A DNA stretch of 64,000 bases from Xenopus tropicalis (Eukaryota > Chordata > Amphibia > Anura > Pipidae): NCBI RefSeq assembly GCF_000004195.4, contig NC_030681.2:138511506-138575505 (forward strand), written 5' to 3'. The translations under genes were made by a program, and so were the position numbers. Of this stretch, positions 14,101 through 25,036 are shown one piece after another; position 1 is the first letter of the stretch; each line of letters begins with the position of its first letter. The notes beneath the pieces are model-generated. The model saw nothing but the letters and a program-made list of their open reading frames with translations. It did not search any database and was not told where the DNA came from.

Positions 14101-17100
14101 TCTGTTGGTTAAGTATTTATTCTGGGGGTATAGCATTCCTTTAGGGCTCTGGCACATGGGGAGATTAGTCGTCCGCGACAAAACTCCCTGTTTGCGGGCG
14201 ACTAATCTCCCCGAGTTGCCATCACCTGCCATCCCACCGGCGAAAATGTAAGTCGCCGGTGGGATGGCACAAGCGGCGGCGCGATTTCGGCAAATCGCCG
14301 AAGTTGCCTCGCGAGGCTTTTTCAACTATTTGCCGAAATCGCGCCGCTGCGTGTGCCATCCCACCGGCGACTTACACTTTCGCCGGTGGGATGGCAGGTG
14401 ATGGCAACTCGGGGAGATTAGTCGCCCGCGAACAGGGAGATTTGTCGCGGGCGACTGATCTCCCTGTGTGCCAGAGCCCTTAAACCTTCCGTTCTCACTG
14501 TGGGGCCCTAGTGGAGCTCTAAAAGATGTAGCAAAGATTGAAGCATAATAACCTGCATGTCAAGCATTTCTGTACTATAGGCATTTTTAAATTAAACAGA
14601 CAAAGCAAGCAAAAAAAAAAAAAAGAGAAGAAAAACAACATATTTGTGAATACCGCTATTGATACCCGTTTATTTCACCTTATTTCATGTGACAAACTTT
14701 TCCCAAAATCCTTTTCATGGTCAGTGTGGTTTCTTTGGGGTTAGTAATACGGTCAGGTTTGAGGGGTTAGGTTACACAGTTTGACTCTATATAGAGCAAT
14801 GGGGGCGGAAGAGTGGAGGTACTGATTAGGTGGCAAGTTCTATCCAAGGGGACCAGAGTTTTATGTATTTGTCTGGGCAGCCTCTCCTAGTGTAGTTTAT
14901 ATAAAGGTATAGCTTACTGTACCAGTTTTTGCGAGAAGGTCAAGGTGGGGGGATTCTGGTCTTTCCATTTGAATGTAATACTTTTCCTAGCATGGGCAAG
15001 GAGTATAGGTATTAGCGTCCTTTCTGCTCTGGTTGGGGCTAGGTTATGCACCTGGTTAAGCAAGGTCACTTGGGGGTCCAAAGGGACTGTGAGGTCTAAA
15101 ACATTAGTAAGAAAGTCAATTACAGAAATGTTGTATTACCGGGCATATCCATACCATATGGAGGAAGTCAGCTGGGGTATGATGACACTTGGGTCATTTG
15201 TCTGGGTACTTTGGAGAGATTCTGTGTAGTCTGTGTGGTGTGAAGAATGCTCTATGTAAAGATGCCCCCAGAAGCCCCCCATCTTCTTTTCTCTGCTGCT
15301 GTCACTTATCTGAGCTTAGCGTCCCACTCACACTATACTGTATATATAGAATATAAATGTCACAATATACTGTATATATAGAATATAAATGTCACAATAT
15401 AACCTGAGCTTAGAGACACCCACTCACAATATACTTTATATATAGAATATAAATGTCACAGCTCAGAAATCAGTGCAATATCAGCTCCGTGGCATTTTCT
15501 GCATTATTCTGTCATGCCTAATAAAATCCAAGATGGGGAGCTCCTGTGACAACTTTGAAAGCTGGGATCATTATTACTATGGAAATGCTAAACCTTTAGG
15601 TTGGTGCAGTAAATTCAGTATATAAAATATTGCATTTCTAGTCATTCTATTCATTTTTAGGGTTTAGTTCTCCTTTAAATCAAATGCATTATCATTTGTG
15701 TGGTAACACTGCCAAGTTCTCTGTACATAAGTATATGTGTAGCTGTACAAATGAATAAATATGGAAGTCGCACTCTGTCTAGCGCTTCTGATGCTACAGA
15801 ATTATGTATATACAATCAAGCAAAGCCAAATGACACACACTCCTTGGCAATGTGCAATGTTCGTGATGCCTGATTATGATCTTAAAGCAGCAGAAGAAAG
15901 GGGTTGGACCAAAATGTCTGTTAAGACTGTAAAAAAGCAACGCAAACATTGCACGTTGCTGAGCAGAGGGGTGCCATTTGGTTTTGCTTCTATTTACACT
16001 GCTCTCAACTTTGTAACCTGTAACTTTCCTTAGGTTCCCCTAGAACTCTAGTGTACCTTTGTAATGTAAGATTATCAGTTTTCAGCTAAGATACTATTCT
16101 CTTTCCTTTCACACATACAATTATCAGTTCAGAGAACTGGAGGGTGAACCTGGTTTCATACCGAGGTGCTTTTTACAGGGTCATGTATCTTGTCCCTATC
16201 ATATCAATTGGTGTTTTTACCCCCCAAGATAATGCCCCTGGTGACCTGTATGCAGAAACCTGGCTTTCTACAGAGGTGCATTTCACAAATTTTTATAATA
16301 TAGTCCCAAAAAAACTCCAGGTTTCTGCTTTAAAATTCAGCTACAGGAGAGAGGTTTACCCCAAAACAGAATAAAACAGGTTTTTCAACCTGGCAACTTA
16401 GCAAGTTGAATGTACAAACTTGGTTCTATAGAGAGGAGATTTCACATCATGATCACATGTTCCTTCAGCAACAGGTCCGCAAAACTGGATGGCCCTAGTG
16501 AACCCTAAACAAGTCTGAGTAACCATTTCTTAGGACACTGCTCTACACTGCAGGGGTTCTCAGGGTACTCTGTGGGCACTTCTTCAACAATACTAGAAAA
16601 CTCTGCTAAACAGTAGTAGTTAAAATGGATTTCATCTAATTTACACTCCCTTGAACATTTTTGGGATCCCTTATATGGAAAACTGATATCCAGACAGCTC
16701 TGAATTACAGGAAGGTCATGTTCCATATTTTTAAAAAAGTAGTTTCATATATACAGAGATACCTCATCCTCCTGATTTTAAGATTACCTATGTTACACTG
16801 TGTAGCATATGGATTTTTCTATAATTGATTTTATAATGATTTACTATATATTTATTAGTTTTGATATATGGATCAAATACACACATGGGCTGATAAAAGC
16901 TGGTGGTGGTCTGTATGTGTCCCTCAGACAGGCCTGCCCTACCCATATCTGCCTGAAAATTGGGCAAATCATTATCAGGCACGTTTAAACATGCTGTCAG
17001 GGTGAGGAGCATATTGGCACTTGTTGATGCAGTCCTCACCCCAATGGCCTGCATCCCGTCAATGTGATACAATTCCATTCCATATTGCCCACCTTGAGGT

Positions 17101-20100
17101 GGTCATATTGCAGAAAAATCTGCTGATTTGGCAAGGTTGTATGGCTAGCTTTAGGTTTGTGTCATGTGGCCATACATGCACCAATATTATAACAAAAAAC
17201 AAAGTTTTGTATGATAATTATTGCGTGTATGGGGGGAGATAGCAAAATTGATATTGGCTAAAGCCTTGGATATCGGTCGTCAAGTCAATCAGGCAGGACT
17301 AAAAAGTTCGATTGGGCCCTCAAACATCGGCAAATGTTAATGCTGAATCGTCAGATAGGGGGTAGAATACTTTTTGTTTCCAGTAGCTTATCTGACGTTT
17401 CAGCCCTTAACATTAATGCAGTGGAGGAACAATCTTTCGGTGCTGGGATCCGCATGCTTAGGAAGATGTCATGCAGGAATTCAAGAGATCCATTCTGACC
17501 AATGGCTGGAGGAAAGGTCGTAACAGTAACGTGTATGGCAACCTTTATGGTACAATGTCTTTGTCCTACATATATTATTGCTGGGTAAACAGTAAAACTA
17601 TCTTAAACCAGAGTTGGCGCTCATGTGAAACAAACTACCAAGTGTTGTGAATAAGTTCAAAAAATATTTATTTATTAGTGAATTACCATAAAATCATATA
17701 CACATAATTACATCCCACAAAAAGTCTAAGTACATAACATCAATACATCAGAAAATCAAAAGATCGGGGGGATCAAGATGAATTAGTAATAGCCAGCCTG
17801 ATAGTTCATAAGTTAGTTAAAAAGTATACATAATTAATTTAGGAAATCGGTGTAGAGTCAGCACATTCAGATTAAAAATAGTAAAGTGAATAAACACTGC
17901 CACTGTATAAAAACTAAATATAAAAAATTGCACATATGCCCTATCCAAGGTTATATAGTATTTATAACTTCAGCAGTAGCTGCTTGCCGAGTGTGACATA
18001 CAATAGAATAAAAGCAAGTGAGTCCTTAGAATGCTTCCTCAAAAATACTTAATGGGGGAAAGACTAACAGAGGGGAATATGACCTCTAAACAGTAAACAC
18101 AAGTATTGTTACCCAGCAAATAACCTTGGAATAAACAAACAGACAGAAGACAGACAATAAGATCAATATACAACTTATTTCAGTAACAAATAAGCCTAGC
18201 ACAAAACGCAATAAACTGACCAGTTAGAATTCTGTCTTTATGGCAGCGGTTTGCACATATTTATGCACAAGTCAGCACTTGAGGTAAGGGGTTTTCTAAG
18301 AATTCTTGTGTCCACTTTGTGTTACTAGCTTCACTGGACTCCTGAATGAGTTACGGGACATTTGGATCATCACTTGGTTATTGAGAACCTGATGCTCATG
18401 CACCAAAGGTTATGGGGCTCCATGAATGTGCTGAATTGATGCAGAACTGGCTACCCTTATAATTATGATACAAAGATAGGAACAGTAACACCAAAAAATA
18501 AAAGTGTTTTATAGTAATTAGAATATAATGTATTATTGCCTTGCACTGGTAAAATTAGTGTGTTGACTACAGAAACTCTACTATAGTTTATATAAATACC
18601 CTGCTGTCTAGCCACAGGGGCAGCCATTCAAGCTGGAAAAGAGGAGAAAAGGCAAAGGTTACATAGCAGATAACAGATACGATCTGTAGAATGTAACGGG
18701 GCTTTATCTGTTATCTGCTATGTAGCCTGTGCCTTTTCTCCTTTGAATGGCTGCCCCCATGGCTACACAGCAGATTTGTTTATATAAACTATAGTATTCC
18801 TTCTAAGGCAAACACACCAGGTGTACCAGTGCAGGGCAAAAGTAAATAATACTGTAATTACTTTTATACACTTTCATATTTTGGTGTTACTATTAACCTT
18901 TATTATCCTTTAAACTCTTCTATTACTTGTGAGTGTAAATGATTGCTCACTAGCAGTACATCAGACGGATTAATCATTGATCCTTGGTATTTAAAACAGT
19001 AGCTTGTACTTGATGGTAACTAAGCTGCATAGGTCCATATTAATGGCAAAACAACCCTATTGGGTCTATTTAATTTTATTTTTTTTGCCAGACTTAAGGT
19101 ATGGAGAATCATTTGCAGACAAAAACTCGTATCCGGAAAGCCCCAAGTCTCATTTCCCATAATAGGTCCCAATACTGTACCACACAAGAATCATCAATCA
19201 GAACCTAATAGCTTTGCTTTATCTAGGAACACATATCTAATAATAAATAAGAGAAGAGACACCACAGTATCTTATAGAATATTTAAAACCAAAATATCTG
19301 TTCTTTAATAAAACAAATTTGAGGGGGCAAAACCTTACCAGCTGCCATAATGTACTGCCCATCCCTGGAGACTTTAATGTTGGTACTGACTGTGGGCATT
19401 TCAAAATCCTGGATAAGCTCAATTCTCCTTCGGACGTCTATGGAACAAGAATGCATATAATATAATTAAGATACACATGTAATTAGGACTGATAAAAAGA
19501 AAAATTCATTCCTTCATCTGCCCCACTATTTATGCTGCACAACATTAATCAACACACTGGCAATACGAGTTTTGTAGCTTAGCACTGTGGGTACCTGTTG
19601 CAACACTCGTCAATTAATACTTGAAATGCAAGCAGCATTGGAACTACATAGTTACATGTAGTGATTGCTGAGTAGCAGTCAGGTCTGAATAATGAAGAAT
19701 TAGGTAAGAAGCCATCACACCAAGGAATAATATATCCCCAGACCATCCATATCAAAGGGATTAACACACTTCACTCAGAATAATTACAGAATAGTTACCT
19801 TAATTTTACAACTTTTTTTTCCTTTTATTGGTCACATTTTCTTGACAGTTTCATGGATTTTACGCAATTTATTTTGGTCCCCATAAAAACGTAAAATAGG
19901 GGTTCTACTGTAACTGGAGATATTTTGGTGCTGGGATCAGTCAAGAAGGAATTCAAGATTCATCCTAAACATTGGAGAGCTAGCTGATCTTTTTATAAGG
20001 GAGAGAAGGAGAATCACACTATCCAAAAAAGATATAAATGCTGCTACTCACCCACATCCTTCTTCTGTAGAGCTCTTTTCTTGCGATCAGATAACCACTG

Positions 20101-22568
20101 GTAGACAAAAATAAAATGGTCACAAAAACACACAGACCCAAAATACTCCACTACAGGAATGTTACCCTCCATCTGCGAACTACAAATCCCAGCACCCTTA
20201 TGTCTTACTTCAGCAACAGAAGGAGGATAACCAGATGTAGTTAACTTAACCTTTAAGTTAACTTTTAGTATGATGTAAAGAGTAATATTTGCAATTGGTC
20301 TTCATTTTTTACTATTTGTGTGTGTTTTTTTTTTAATTATTTCACTTTTTTTTCTGCAACTCTCCATTTTGGAATTTCAACAGTTATCTGGATCAAATTA
20401 CCCTAGCAACCAGGGAGTGGTTTGAATAAGAGACCAATATATTTATAAGAGAGGACCTGAATAGAAAAATAGAAAATAAAATAAATAGTAACAATAACAA
20501 TAAAATTGTAGCCTGACAGAGCAATAGTTCTGGGTCAATAGCTGCTGGGGTCAGTGATCCCCATTTTAAAAGTTGCAAAGAATCAGAAGAAAGCACATAA
20601 CTCAAAAACTAGAAAAATAGATAATAAAGACCAATTGAAATTGTTTAGAATTGGCCATATAACATAATAAAAGTTAGCTTGAAGGTGAACTGCCCTTTTA
20701 GTGTCCAGTGTACTTACTAAAGCTTGCCTGATGCTTTCTGTGCTATAGATTAGAATACTCTGTCTGCTTTTACTTTGCTGTACAGAGACATCTTTGTGCT
20801 TTTATCATTAGCATGCATGCCAACATTCCAGGAGGCACATACAAACACGGACATTAATGGCCAGTAGGATACATCCACAAAAAAATTTTTTTTTTTTGGT
20901 CAGCAGCCCATGTGTAAGGGGCAGTATACCCCCTTATTCAATAGGAGTTCAATGAATAGGGGTTTGTGCTGAATATGATGTACTAAACATGGCAAAGGGA
21001 GAAACTGAAAATGGTTTCACTTTCAATATTCCTGGTTCTTCCAACCAAGTGTGGGAAGAGAAGTAGGCAGTAATCTAGCTGGGGCAATTTAGGGTATCTT
21101 GTCAGCTGGGCAATATCCAGTTTGGTATCTCTTCCCAAAACATTGCAGCATTAATCATCTAAACCATGAGCGCAGCTGCTATTTCACGTAAGAACAGAAA
21201 GTGATTTAGAGAGTTTTATTCTCTGCCCGTCAAGCTGGAAATTATCCTGGTGACAAAATAACCTGAATTGTCCCTGTGATGATGCCCCTAAAGGTGGCCA
21301 TACATGCACCGATATCACAAAAACAAAGTTTTGTACGATTCAGCTCTTAAAAGGTAGTGGAGTGGATGAATAATCTTCTCTGTGACCAACGGTTGCGGGA
21401 AAGATCGTAGTTGTAAAGGCGGCCATACACGTTAAGTTCCACACGTATGGGTGGCCGATATTTAATTCAGTCTATTCGGGGACCACATCAACAAGCTGAT
21501 ACGTCCCGATCCGATTAAATTTTTAAACCTGCCTGATCGATATCTGGACGATTTCAGGCCAGTTGTCAGTCGGGCAGGTCCATAGTTAGTGCCCATACAC
21601 GGGCCGATAAGCTGCTGAATCGGTCTTAGGGCTCTGGCACACGGGGAGATTAGTCGCCCGCAACAAATCTCCTGTGTCTCGGCGACTAATCTCCCCCAAA
21701 TGCCATCCCACCGGCAAAAATGTAAATCGCCGGTGGCATGGCAATCCGGGGAGATTAGTCGCCCGCGAACAGGGAGTTTTGTCGCAGGCGACTAATCTCT
21801 CCGTGTGCCACAGCCCTTAGGGACCGATATCGACAGCTAGAATCGGTCTGTGTATGGGCACCTTAACACGTATGACCACCTTAATACTGAATCACAGGCT
21901 GCATTTGGGGAAAGGGATGGGTTTGTTTATACAAAGCTTATTACCTTTATTAAACCAAACTAATTACAGGGGCAAGGAGGGGGAGATGTAGGTAAAAACA
22001 AATCAGCAGCCTATCAGTGGCTGAATACACAAGCCCTATTTGTTTCATTCAAATTGTACAAATGTGTGATCTGATCTGCCAAATAACCACAAGCTGCCAG
22101 CCCAATGCTAAGCACTAGATCCCATGTATCTCTTCCAGTGGTTTACATGAGAGACAAATTAATTGTTAGAAGTTGCCTACGTGCCAAAGTTTCTCTTCAG
22201 AGGGGAATCTTCAAAAACTGGTTTTAGTGTTAGCTGTAAACATTTCTACTTTCTACTGAAAGCAGCATCTATGTATTCTTGTGACTGACTCTTGAAACAG
22301 CATAGAAGTCAGTTCTACAAATCTGTTAATCAGCTGGCTTCTGCTACATTGTTTCAGGAGTCAAGACCAATAGTGCAGACAGCATAAACAGCCTATTTAG
22401 ATAGAAAGGTGAGCAGGAATGCAGGCAAAGGAGCAGTCAGAGTGACTATCCCATGGCACAGAATAACATGGGCGCTGTATGTAAGGGGAGGGGCAGGCTT
22501 ACCTCAGGGAGAGACTTCCCGCAGCTCAGGTTATAAATCTTCACATCGTTCACATTTGAGACCTGCAT
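5080..22568 (-). CDS. nol10: NOL10, nucleolar WD40 protein (5' 13 coding exons; 3' part outside window)
   Basis: NOL10 (yeast Enp2 family) is a nucleolar WD40 protein of the small-subunit processome, acting in 18S rRNA maturation; that role is family knowledge. The sequence shows 13 minus-strand exons that join without a frame break into 342 codons, starting MQVSNVNDVKIYNLSCGK. Recognisable stretches are GTYKPRVRCYDTYQLSLKFE, VYRLNLEQGRYLN, ECWDPRTRNRVGLLDCAL and KDHQYGLPIKS, all closely matching vertebrate NOL10. They cover the N-terminal beta-propeller. The family is roughly 690 residues, so the C-terminal half with its basic, coiled tail should lie beyond position 1; I found no further exon in 1-5079. 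The start is set by the conserved MQVS at 22568. The gene is divergent from atp6v1c2. Large introns are filled with MITEs. Confidence 0.95.
5133..6972. other. nol10 introns 12 and 11 (around exon 12)
   Basis: Non-coding flanks of exon 12 (6157-6223). A three-fold aaggttac mini-repeat lies at 5237-5262. Otherwise I see nothing recognisable. Confidence 0.5.
6157..6223 (-). CDS. nol10: nol10 exon 12
   Basis: Encodes GKIFTSIEPEADVNDVCLYP and NS plus one base. Acceptor TTTTAG, donor GTGGGC. Confidence 0.94.
6973..7122 (-). CDS. nol10: nol10 exon 11
   Basis: 50 codons: VVLYDLRSNRPLIAKDHQYG continuing LPIKSIQFHSALDL and ending SRIIKMWNKDN. Acceptor CTTAAG, donor GTAAGT. Phase 0 on both sides. Confidence 0.96.
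7764..7842 (-). CDS. nol10: nol10 exon 10
   Basis: Encodes VEGLPSVSALKFHGPLHMA and then VGTSTGQ. Acceptor TTTCAG, donor GTGATT. The intron before it holds the fold-back element at 8175-8508. Confidence 0.94.
8156..8527. mobile_element. Fold-back insertion with 19-bp target duplication, Penelope-like terminus suspected
   Basis: The 19-mer ctgaacactatggatttag occurs at 8156-8174 and 8509-8527 and brackets a 334-bp insert (8175-8508). Inside, 8173-8287 and 8306-8422 are near-perfect inverted copies of about 114 bp with an 18-base loop. The arms hold GGTC-ttatgt-GACC followed by tGAAAC, and ttgataa before it, reminiscent of the hammerhead-like motif in Penelope-like element termini. Inverted partial copies are common in that class. 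It sits in nol10 intron 9, so it would be transcribed as a long hairpin. The class assignment is inference. Confidence 0.6.
8603..8688 (-). CDS. nol10: nol10 exon 9
   Basis: Encodes GKVECWDPRTRNRVGLLDCA and then LSSVTADM with a split Glu. Carries the WDPR signature. Acceptor TGTAG, donor GTAAGT. Confidence 0.96.
8969..9029 (-). CDS. nol10: nol10 exon 8
   Basis: Encodes QINVCDINPAHHLFAAGTTE after a split Ser. Acceptor TTTCAG, donor GTAATG. Phase 0 at its end. Confidence 0.94.
9201..9665. mobile_element. T2/Kolobok-like MITE with TTAA flanks
   Basis: TTAA-AGGGG at the left and CCCCT-TTAA at the right, with inverted ends (gtagttcacctt and aggtgaaccac). In nol10 intron 7. Confidence 0.75.
9681..10350 (+). 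mobile_element. MITE with internal 113-bp tandem array (about 4 units)
   Basis: Palindromic ends (tatgggacctgttatcc at left, ggataacggatctcatacc at right). The gttgggatc marker recurs at 9846, 9959, 10072 and 10185, exactly 113 bp apart. Confidence 0.88.
10585..10650 (-). CDS. nol10: nol10 exon 7
   Basis: Encodes SEVYRLNLEQGRYLNSLQTD then A and a split Ser. Acceptor CCCAG, donor GTAAGT. Confidence 0.96.
10651..12231. other. nol10 intron 6
   Basis: Contains a palindromic MITE (11371-11543) and a piece of the AGGAACAGTAACA-type MITE near 11985-12080. The 126-codon open frame at 11486-11866 starts inside the MITE and has no recognisable similarity. Confidence 0.5.
11371..11543. mobile_element. 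Short palindromic MITE
   Basis: Left end gtatttattaacattggaga and right end tctccaatgttaataaatac are exact inverted repeats. The inner arms add caaacatcac(cg) and gttgctat, giving arms of about 50 bp. Superfamily not determined. Confidence 0.75.
12232..12368 (-). CDS. nol10: nol10 exon 6
   Basis: Starts IVFLQSDRYVELHSQHGRYY and ends YPSCDLYFVGA. Acceptor CCCCAG, donor GTAATG. Leaves two bases (AG) that form Ser with exon 7. Confidence 0.95.
12827..12864 (-). CDS. nol10: nol10 exon 5 (38 nt)
   Basis: Short exon encoding VVKFDILSEDYSK across the incoming junction. Acceptor CCAG, donor GTATGT. Restores phase 0. Confidence 0.93.
12981..13303. mobile_element. T2/Kolobok-like MITE, shorter copy
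   Basis: AGGGGTAGTTCACCTTTAAA at left and GCCCCTTTAA at right. Same family as 9201-9665. In nol10 intron 4. Confidence 0.7.
13509..13586 (-). CDS. nol10: nol10 exon 4
   Basis: Encodes GTYKPRVRCYDTYQLSLKFE and then RCLDAE. Highly conserved blade of the propeller. Acceptor TCTAG, donor GTTAGA. Confidence 0.96.
13745..14140 (-). mobile_element. Unnamed MITE, copy 2 (inverted relative to 548-945)
   Basis: Shares the ggattcacagtgcacacaaa and aatgaatggacagagttctg stretches with the reverse complement of copy 1. It abuts the Harbinger-like MITE at 14144. Confidence 0.6.
14141..14482. mobile_element. PIF/Harbinger-like MITE, complete, long palindrome
   Basis: TIRs GGGCTCTGGCACA and its inverse CAGAGCCC, flanked by TTA at 14141-14143 and 14480-14482. 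The 3-bp TTA duplication fits PIF/Harbinger. The whole 336-bp body is a GC-rich inverted repeat around position 14312. Confidence 0.75.
18478..18917. mobile_element. TTAA-type MITE, AGGAACAGTAACA family
   Basis: Begins aggaacagtaacaccaaaaa and ends with gttactattaacc and cctttaa. The interior gcagccattcaagc and ctttgaatggctgccccca form an inner palindrome. Same family as 38528-38941. Confidence 0.65.
18995..19172 (-). repeat. Unexpanded fragment of the 113-bp MITE family
   Basis: Contains cttgtacttgatggtaacta, aacaaccctattgggtct and tcccataataggtccc, with no tandem units. Confidence 0.6.
19339..19437 (-). CDS. nol10: nol10 exon 3
   Basis: Starts DVRRRIELIQDFEMPTV and ends IMAA plus one base. 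Acceptor CATAG, donor GTAAGG. Confidence 0.95.
20052..20097 (-). CDS. nol10: nol10 exon 2
   Basis: Encodes WLSDRKKRALQKKDV plus the first base of an Asp codon. Acceptor CAG, donor GTGAGT. A basic stretch conserved in NOL10. Confidence 0.94.
20240..20700. mobile_element. T2/Kolobok-like MITE, left end damaged
   Basis: Contains ttaacttttagtatgatgta, caattggtcttcatttttta and the right-end aaggtgaactgcccttttag. In nol10 intron 1. Confidence 0.65.
21292..21876. mobile_element. gccatacat-type MITE region hosting a nested MITE
   Basis: Repeats of ggccatacacg, gggccgata and tgtatgggcacctta on both strands mark a palindromic MITE family seen again at 17095-17550 and 34630-34985. It is interrupted at 21626-21819. 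Confidence 0.6.
21626..21819. mobile_element. PIF/Harbinger-like MITE, nested copy
   Basis: GGGCTCTGGCACACGGGGAG at left, GTGTGCCACAGCCC at right, with TTA duplicated at 21626-21628 and 21817-21819. About 188 bp, shorter than the copy at 14144. Confidence 0.75.
22503..22568 (-). CDS. nol10: nol10 exon 1 (start codon)
   Basis: Encodes residues 1-22, MQVSNVNDVKIYNLSCGK then SLPE, followed by donor GTAAGC. Ends in phase 0. No upstream in-frame extension is needed to match the family start. Confidence 0.95.
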
Positions 22569-22656
22569 GTTTGGGGGAACCTGGGCGATGAGACCCCTAC
22601 ATACCCACAATCACCAGCTCTGACCCACACAAACACACGTGGTACCCCTTCCTGCT

Positions 22657-22666
22657 ACTTCCGGGT
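22657..22666 (-). promoter_or_regulatory. ETS (GABPA-type) site upstream of nol10
   Basis: Reads ACCCGGAAGT on the nol10 strand about 90 bp upstream of its ATG. Such sites are common in TATA-less promoters of ribosome-biogenesis genes. No TATA box is seen. Confidence 0.45.
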
Positions 22667-22704
22667 GTCGGTACGGAACAGGAAGGAGGTTGTGCAATAG
22701 TGGA

Positions 22705-22717
22705 TGGCGTCGCCATG
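22705..22717. promoter_or_regulatory. Palindromic pair of YY1-like cores
   Basis: ATGGCGTCGCCAT is a perfect 13-bp odd palindrome with an ATGGCG core on each strand. YY1 binds an ATGGC core in many housekeeping promoters. It lies about 140 bp upstream of the nol10 ATG. Confidence 0.35.
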
Positions 22718-23164
22718 TTGTGGTTGTCATGGGACAAGTTATTGCGTTTTTGCTGTGCTTCAGCTGTATGATAACTCCAGCAGCCATTGCTCATGTGTAA
22801 AACCTGTCAAAATGGAGCACCAATCCAGTCAACCAGCTTGTATTTTTATAAATGTCTGTGAGAAACCTGCCATAAATGAACCCTGTTTGTTAACAGATGC
22901 ACAAAACTGTGAACCAGGGAATGCTTTGGGTTTTTCCAGGGGGTATAGGAACAGCTTTATTTTTTTGGGAAACACTGTGGTGAGCAAGAAAGTTTAGCAA
23001 TGTGATTGGTTGGAAGGTATAGGCTAGTGCCTACAATAAATTTGTGTGTCTGCATAACTATAGCCAAATAGTAGTAGAATTTTAGTTATCATAACATACT
23101 TGTCAATATTGTCCATATTTTTCAGGAGTTGCCTGGTTTTGAACCCTCTCCCTGTGGACTTCCA

Positions 23165-23625
23165 TCCCTATATACTAGGGATCCCCTACCTTTTTGACCT
23201 GTGAGCAAAAATCTAAAAAGAGTCACAAGCATTTAAAAAGTTTCTGGAGGTGCCATATAAGGACTGTTATTTGCTATTTGGTAGCCTCTATGTCTACTGA
23301 CAGCCTGTAGAACATTGATCCCCAACCAGTGGCTCAGGGGCAACATGTTGCTCCCCAACCCCTCAGATGTTGCTCTCAGTGCCCCCAAACCAGCGAGTTA
23401 TTTTTGAATTCCTGACTTGGGGGCAAGTTTTGGTTGAATAAAAACAAGATTTCCTACCAAATAAAGCCCCCTGTAAGCTGATAGGGTGCATAGAGGCTGC
23501 CTAATAGCCAATCTTAGCCCTTATTTGGCTCCTCCATGAACTTTTATGGTGCTTGTGTTGCTCCCCAAGTCTTTTTATATTTGACTGTGGCTCACAAGTA
23601 AGAAAGGTTGGGGACCCCTGCTATA
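23165..23625 (+). repeat. Dispersed repeat (gatccccaaccagtggctc family)
   Basis: Contains ctagggatcccctaccttt, gatccccaaccagtggctca and ggctcacaagtaagaaaggt. Shorter copies with the same modules lie at 32045-32130 and 32816-32903. Class unknown. Confidence 0.6.
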
Positions 23626-23977
23626 GAAGGCTCTGTTTGGCAATACACCTGGTTTTTATACAATCAGGTGCAGTGAAAATAAAGTGACATAAGAAGGGAC
23701 CTCGCAATAGGCCTGATCCCCCCAGGAAGCTGCATTTCTAAGTTGGCATCTCTAGGGTTTATTTATAAACAATGGTTGGATTTTTCTAGCCAGCTGCAGG
23801 GTGAAAACAATTGACAGGTTGCCGTGAGTTACTGCCCAGGTGCAAATTTGCCCAGTGCTTATAAAGACCTCAGTCATCATAAAGTATTTTATATAGCCTT
23901 AAGAGCAGCTAACAGAGAACACATTATTAATTTATTATCATTTGTGCCAACATCATCCAAACTGCTGCCTTTAGACC

Positions 23978-24272
23978 TTTATTGTTCTGGAAAGGGAGTG
24001 AGGGTGAAGCCATCTGTACTCTTCAATGAATCTCCCTACCATGCTTTACTTGCCCTTTACATGTAATTTTTGCTGTTGCATCCCAGATGCTGATAAAGTT
24101 TCAGATCCAGGATCCTTTGAGAGCTTATAACTGTATACAACATGTTCATATAGAACTGAGGTTTAAGGCAACTGGGCATTGTGGGAAAGATCTACTTGCA
24201 GGTACTTAGGCACCAATGTTCTATTTACTTGGCCCAGTCAGCCATTCTTTTGTCTATCTGATAAGCAGACAC
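23978..24272 (+). repeat. Duplicated segment, copy A
   Basis: Shares taccatgctttacttgccct, gcatcccagatgctgataaa, gtgggaaagatctacttgca and ctgataagcagacacagaaa with 25790-26250 in the same orientation. Confidence 0.7.
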
Positions 24273-24780
24273 AGAAATGTACTGAAATAAATAATTCATC
24301 TTAATGAAATATATTTAAAAATCTCATAGATTCCTCAAAATGGATGTAACGTGCACTTCCTGCAAAACCTCTCATTTTTTCCTACATTTTACTATAGAAA
24401 AGTTTGATTGTTTATGTAGCTGAATTTTCTTAGGAAAGTTACTGTGTGTGCAATGGAAAGCAATAACCACAGGAATCTATACAGTGAAACATAAATGTGA
24501 GGAATGAGAGTTATTTTAATCGACACCTGAGAAATTATTCCACAACAGATATAACATTTCACTCGATTGTAGATGTAAGAAGAGATGATCCCAGTGTCAT
24601 GTTTGCTGTTAGGTAATATTTCTGAAACAAACGCTGTTTGTTGTTTTGTGGGACTGGTCAGCGAGTAAATGATGTCCTGCCACCTTACACGAGGTGGTGG
24701 TGGATGGGAACAGCCCTAAATAATAACAAACGTCACAGCAGGGCCACCTACCTGGCCCAGATAAAACCTGAGCTGCTGGG

Positions 24781-25036
24781 GAAGTGCTGTGCAAAGCAGG
24801 ACATACAGGTGAGAGCTGCCACTAGCTGAGGACTGGGAGCAGTTGAACAGAGAAAGAGGAAACCATAAGGACTGGAGGTAGAAGAAAGATAAGGATAAAG
24901 AAAGGGACAGGTGCATATCAAGTACTTCAGAGAAGCGGAATCGTCGTTTTTTTCCTCCAGATCCACTGGTGGAGTCAGGTTTTGATTCAACCTACAGAGG
25001 GTGCTTGCTATGAAAAGAACATTTCTACGCCATCAG
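24781..25036 (+). other. atp6v1c2: Probable atp6v1c2 5' non-coding exon
   Basis: The first coding exon has an acceptor upstream of its ATG, so at least one 5'UTR exon is needed. The best candidate ends CGCCATCAG with donor GTAAAT at 25037. Its left edge is not visible. It contains an ATG at 25010. No TATA box or CpG island is evident. Confidence 0.45.

Larger units (their letters stand above)
14483..19338. other. nol10 intron 3 (3' portion): mixed repeats and unassigned AT-rich DNA
   Basis: Includes a small tandem duplication near 15335-15460 (tatatagaatataaatgtca), a MITE right end near 15676, gccatacat-type MITE pieces (17095-17550), an AT-rich stretch I cannot assign (17580-18477), and the elements at 18478 and 18995. 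No coding exon seen. Confidence 0.5.
22569..24780. other. Divergent intergenic region, nol10 / atp6v1c2
   Basis: Holds the nol10 5' flank with ETS-like and YY1-like motifs, a dispersed repeat at 23165-23625, and one member of a duplicated segment (about 23978-24272). No open frame of interest. Confidence 0.6.

Noticed and set aside
17580..18477. AT-rich block as an LTR or other element
   Set aside because: Only a short inverted match (tgctgggta / tacccagca) is visible; no terminal repeats, coding remnants or target duplication could be shown.
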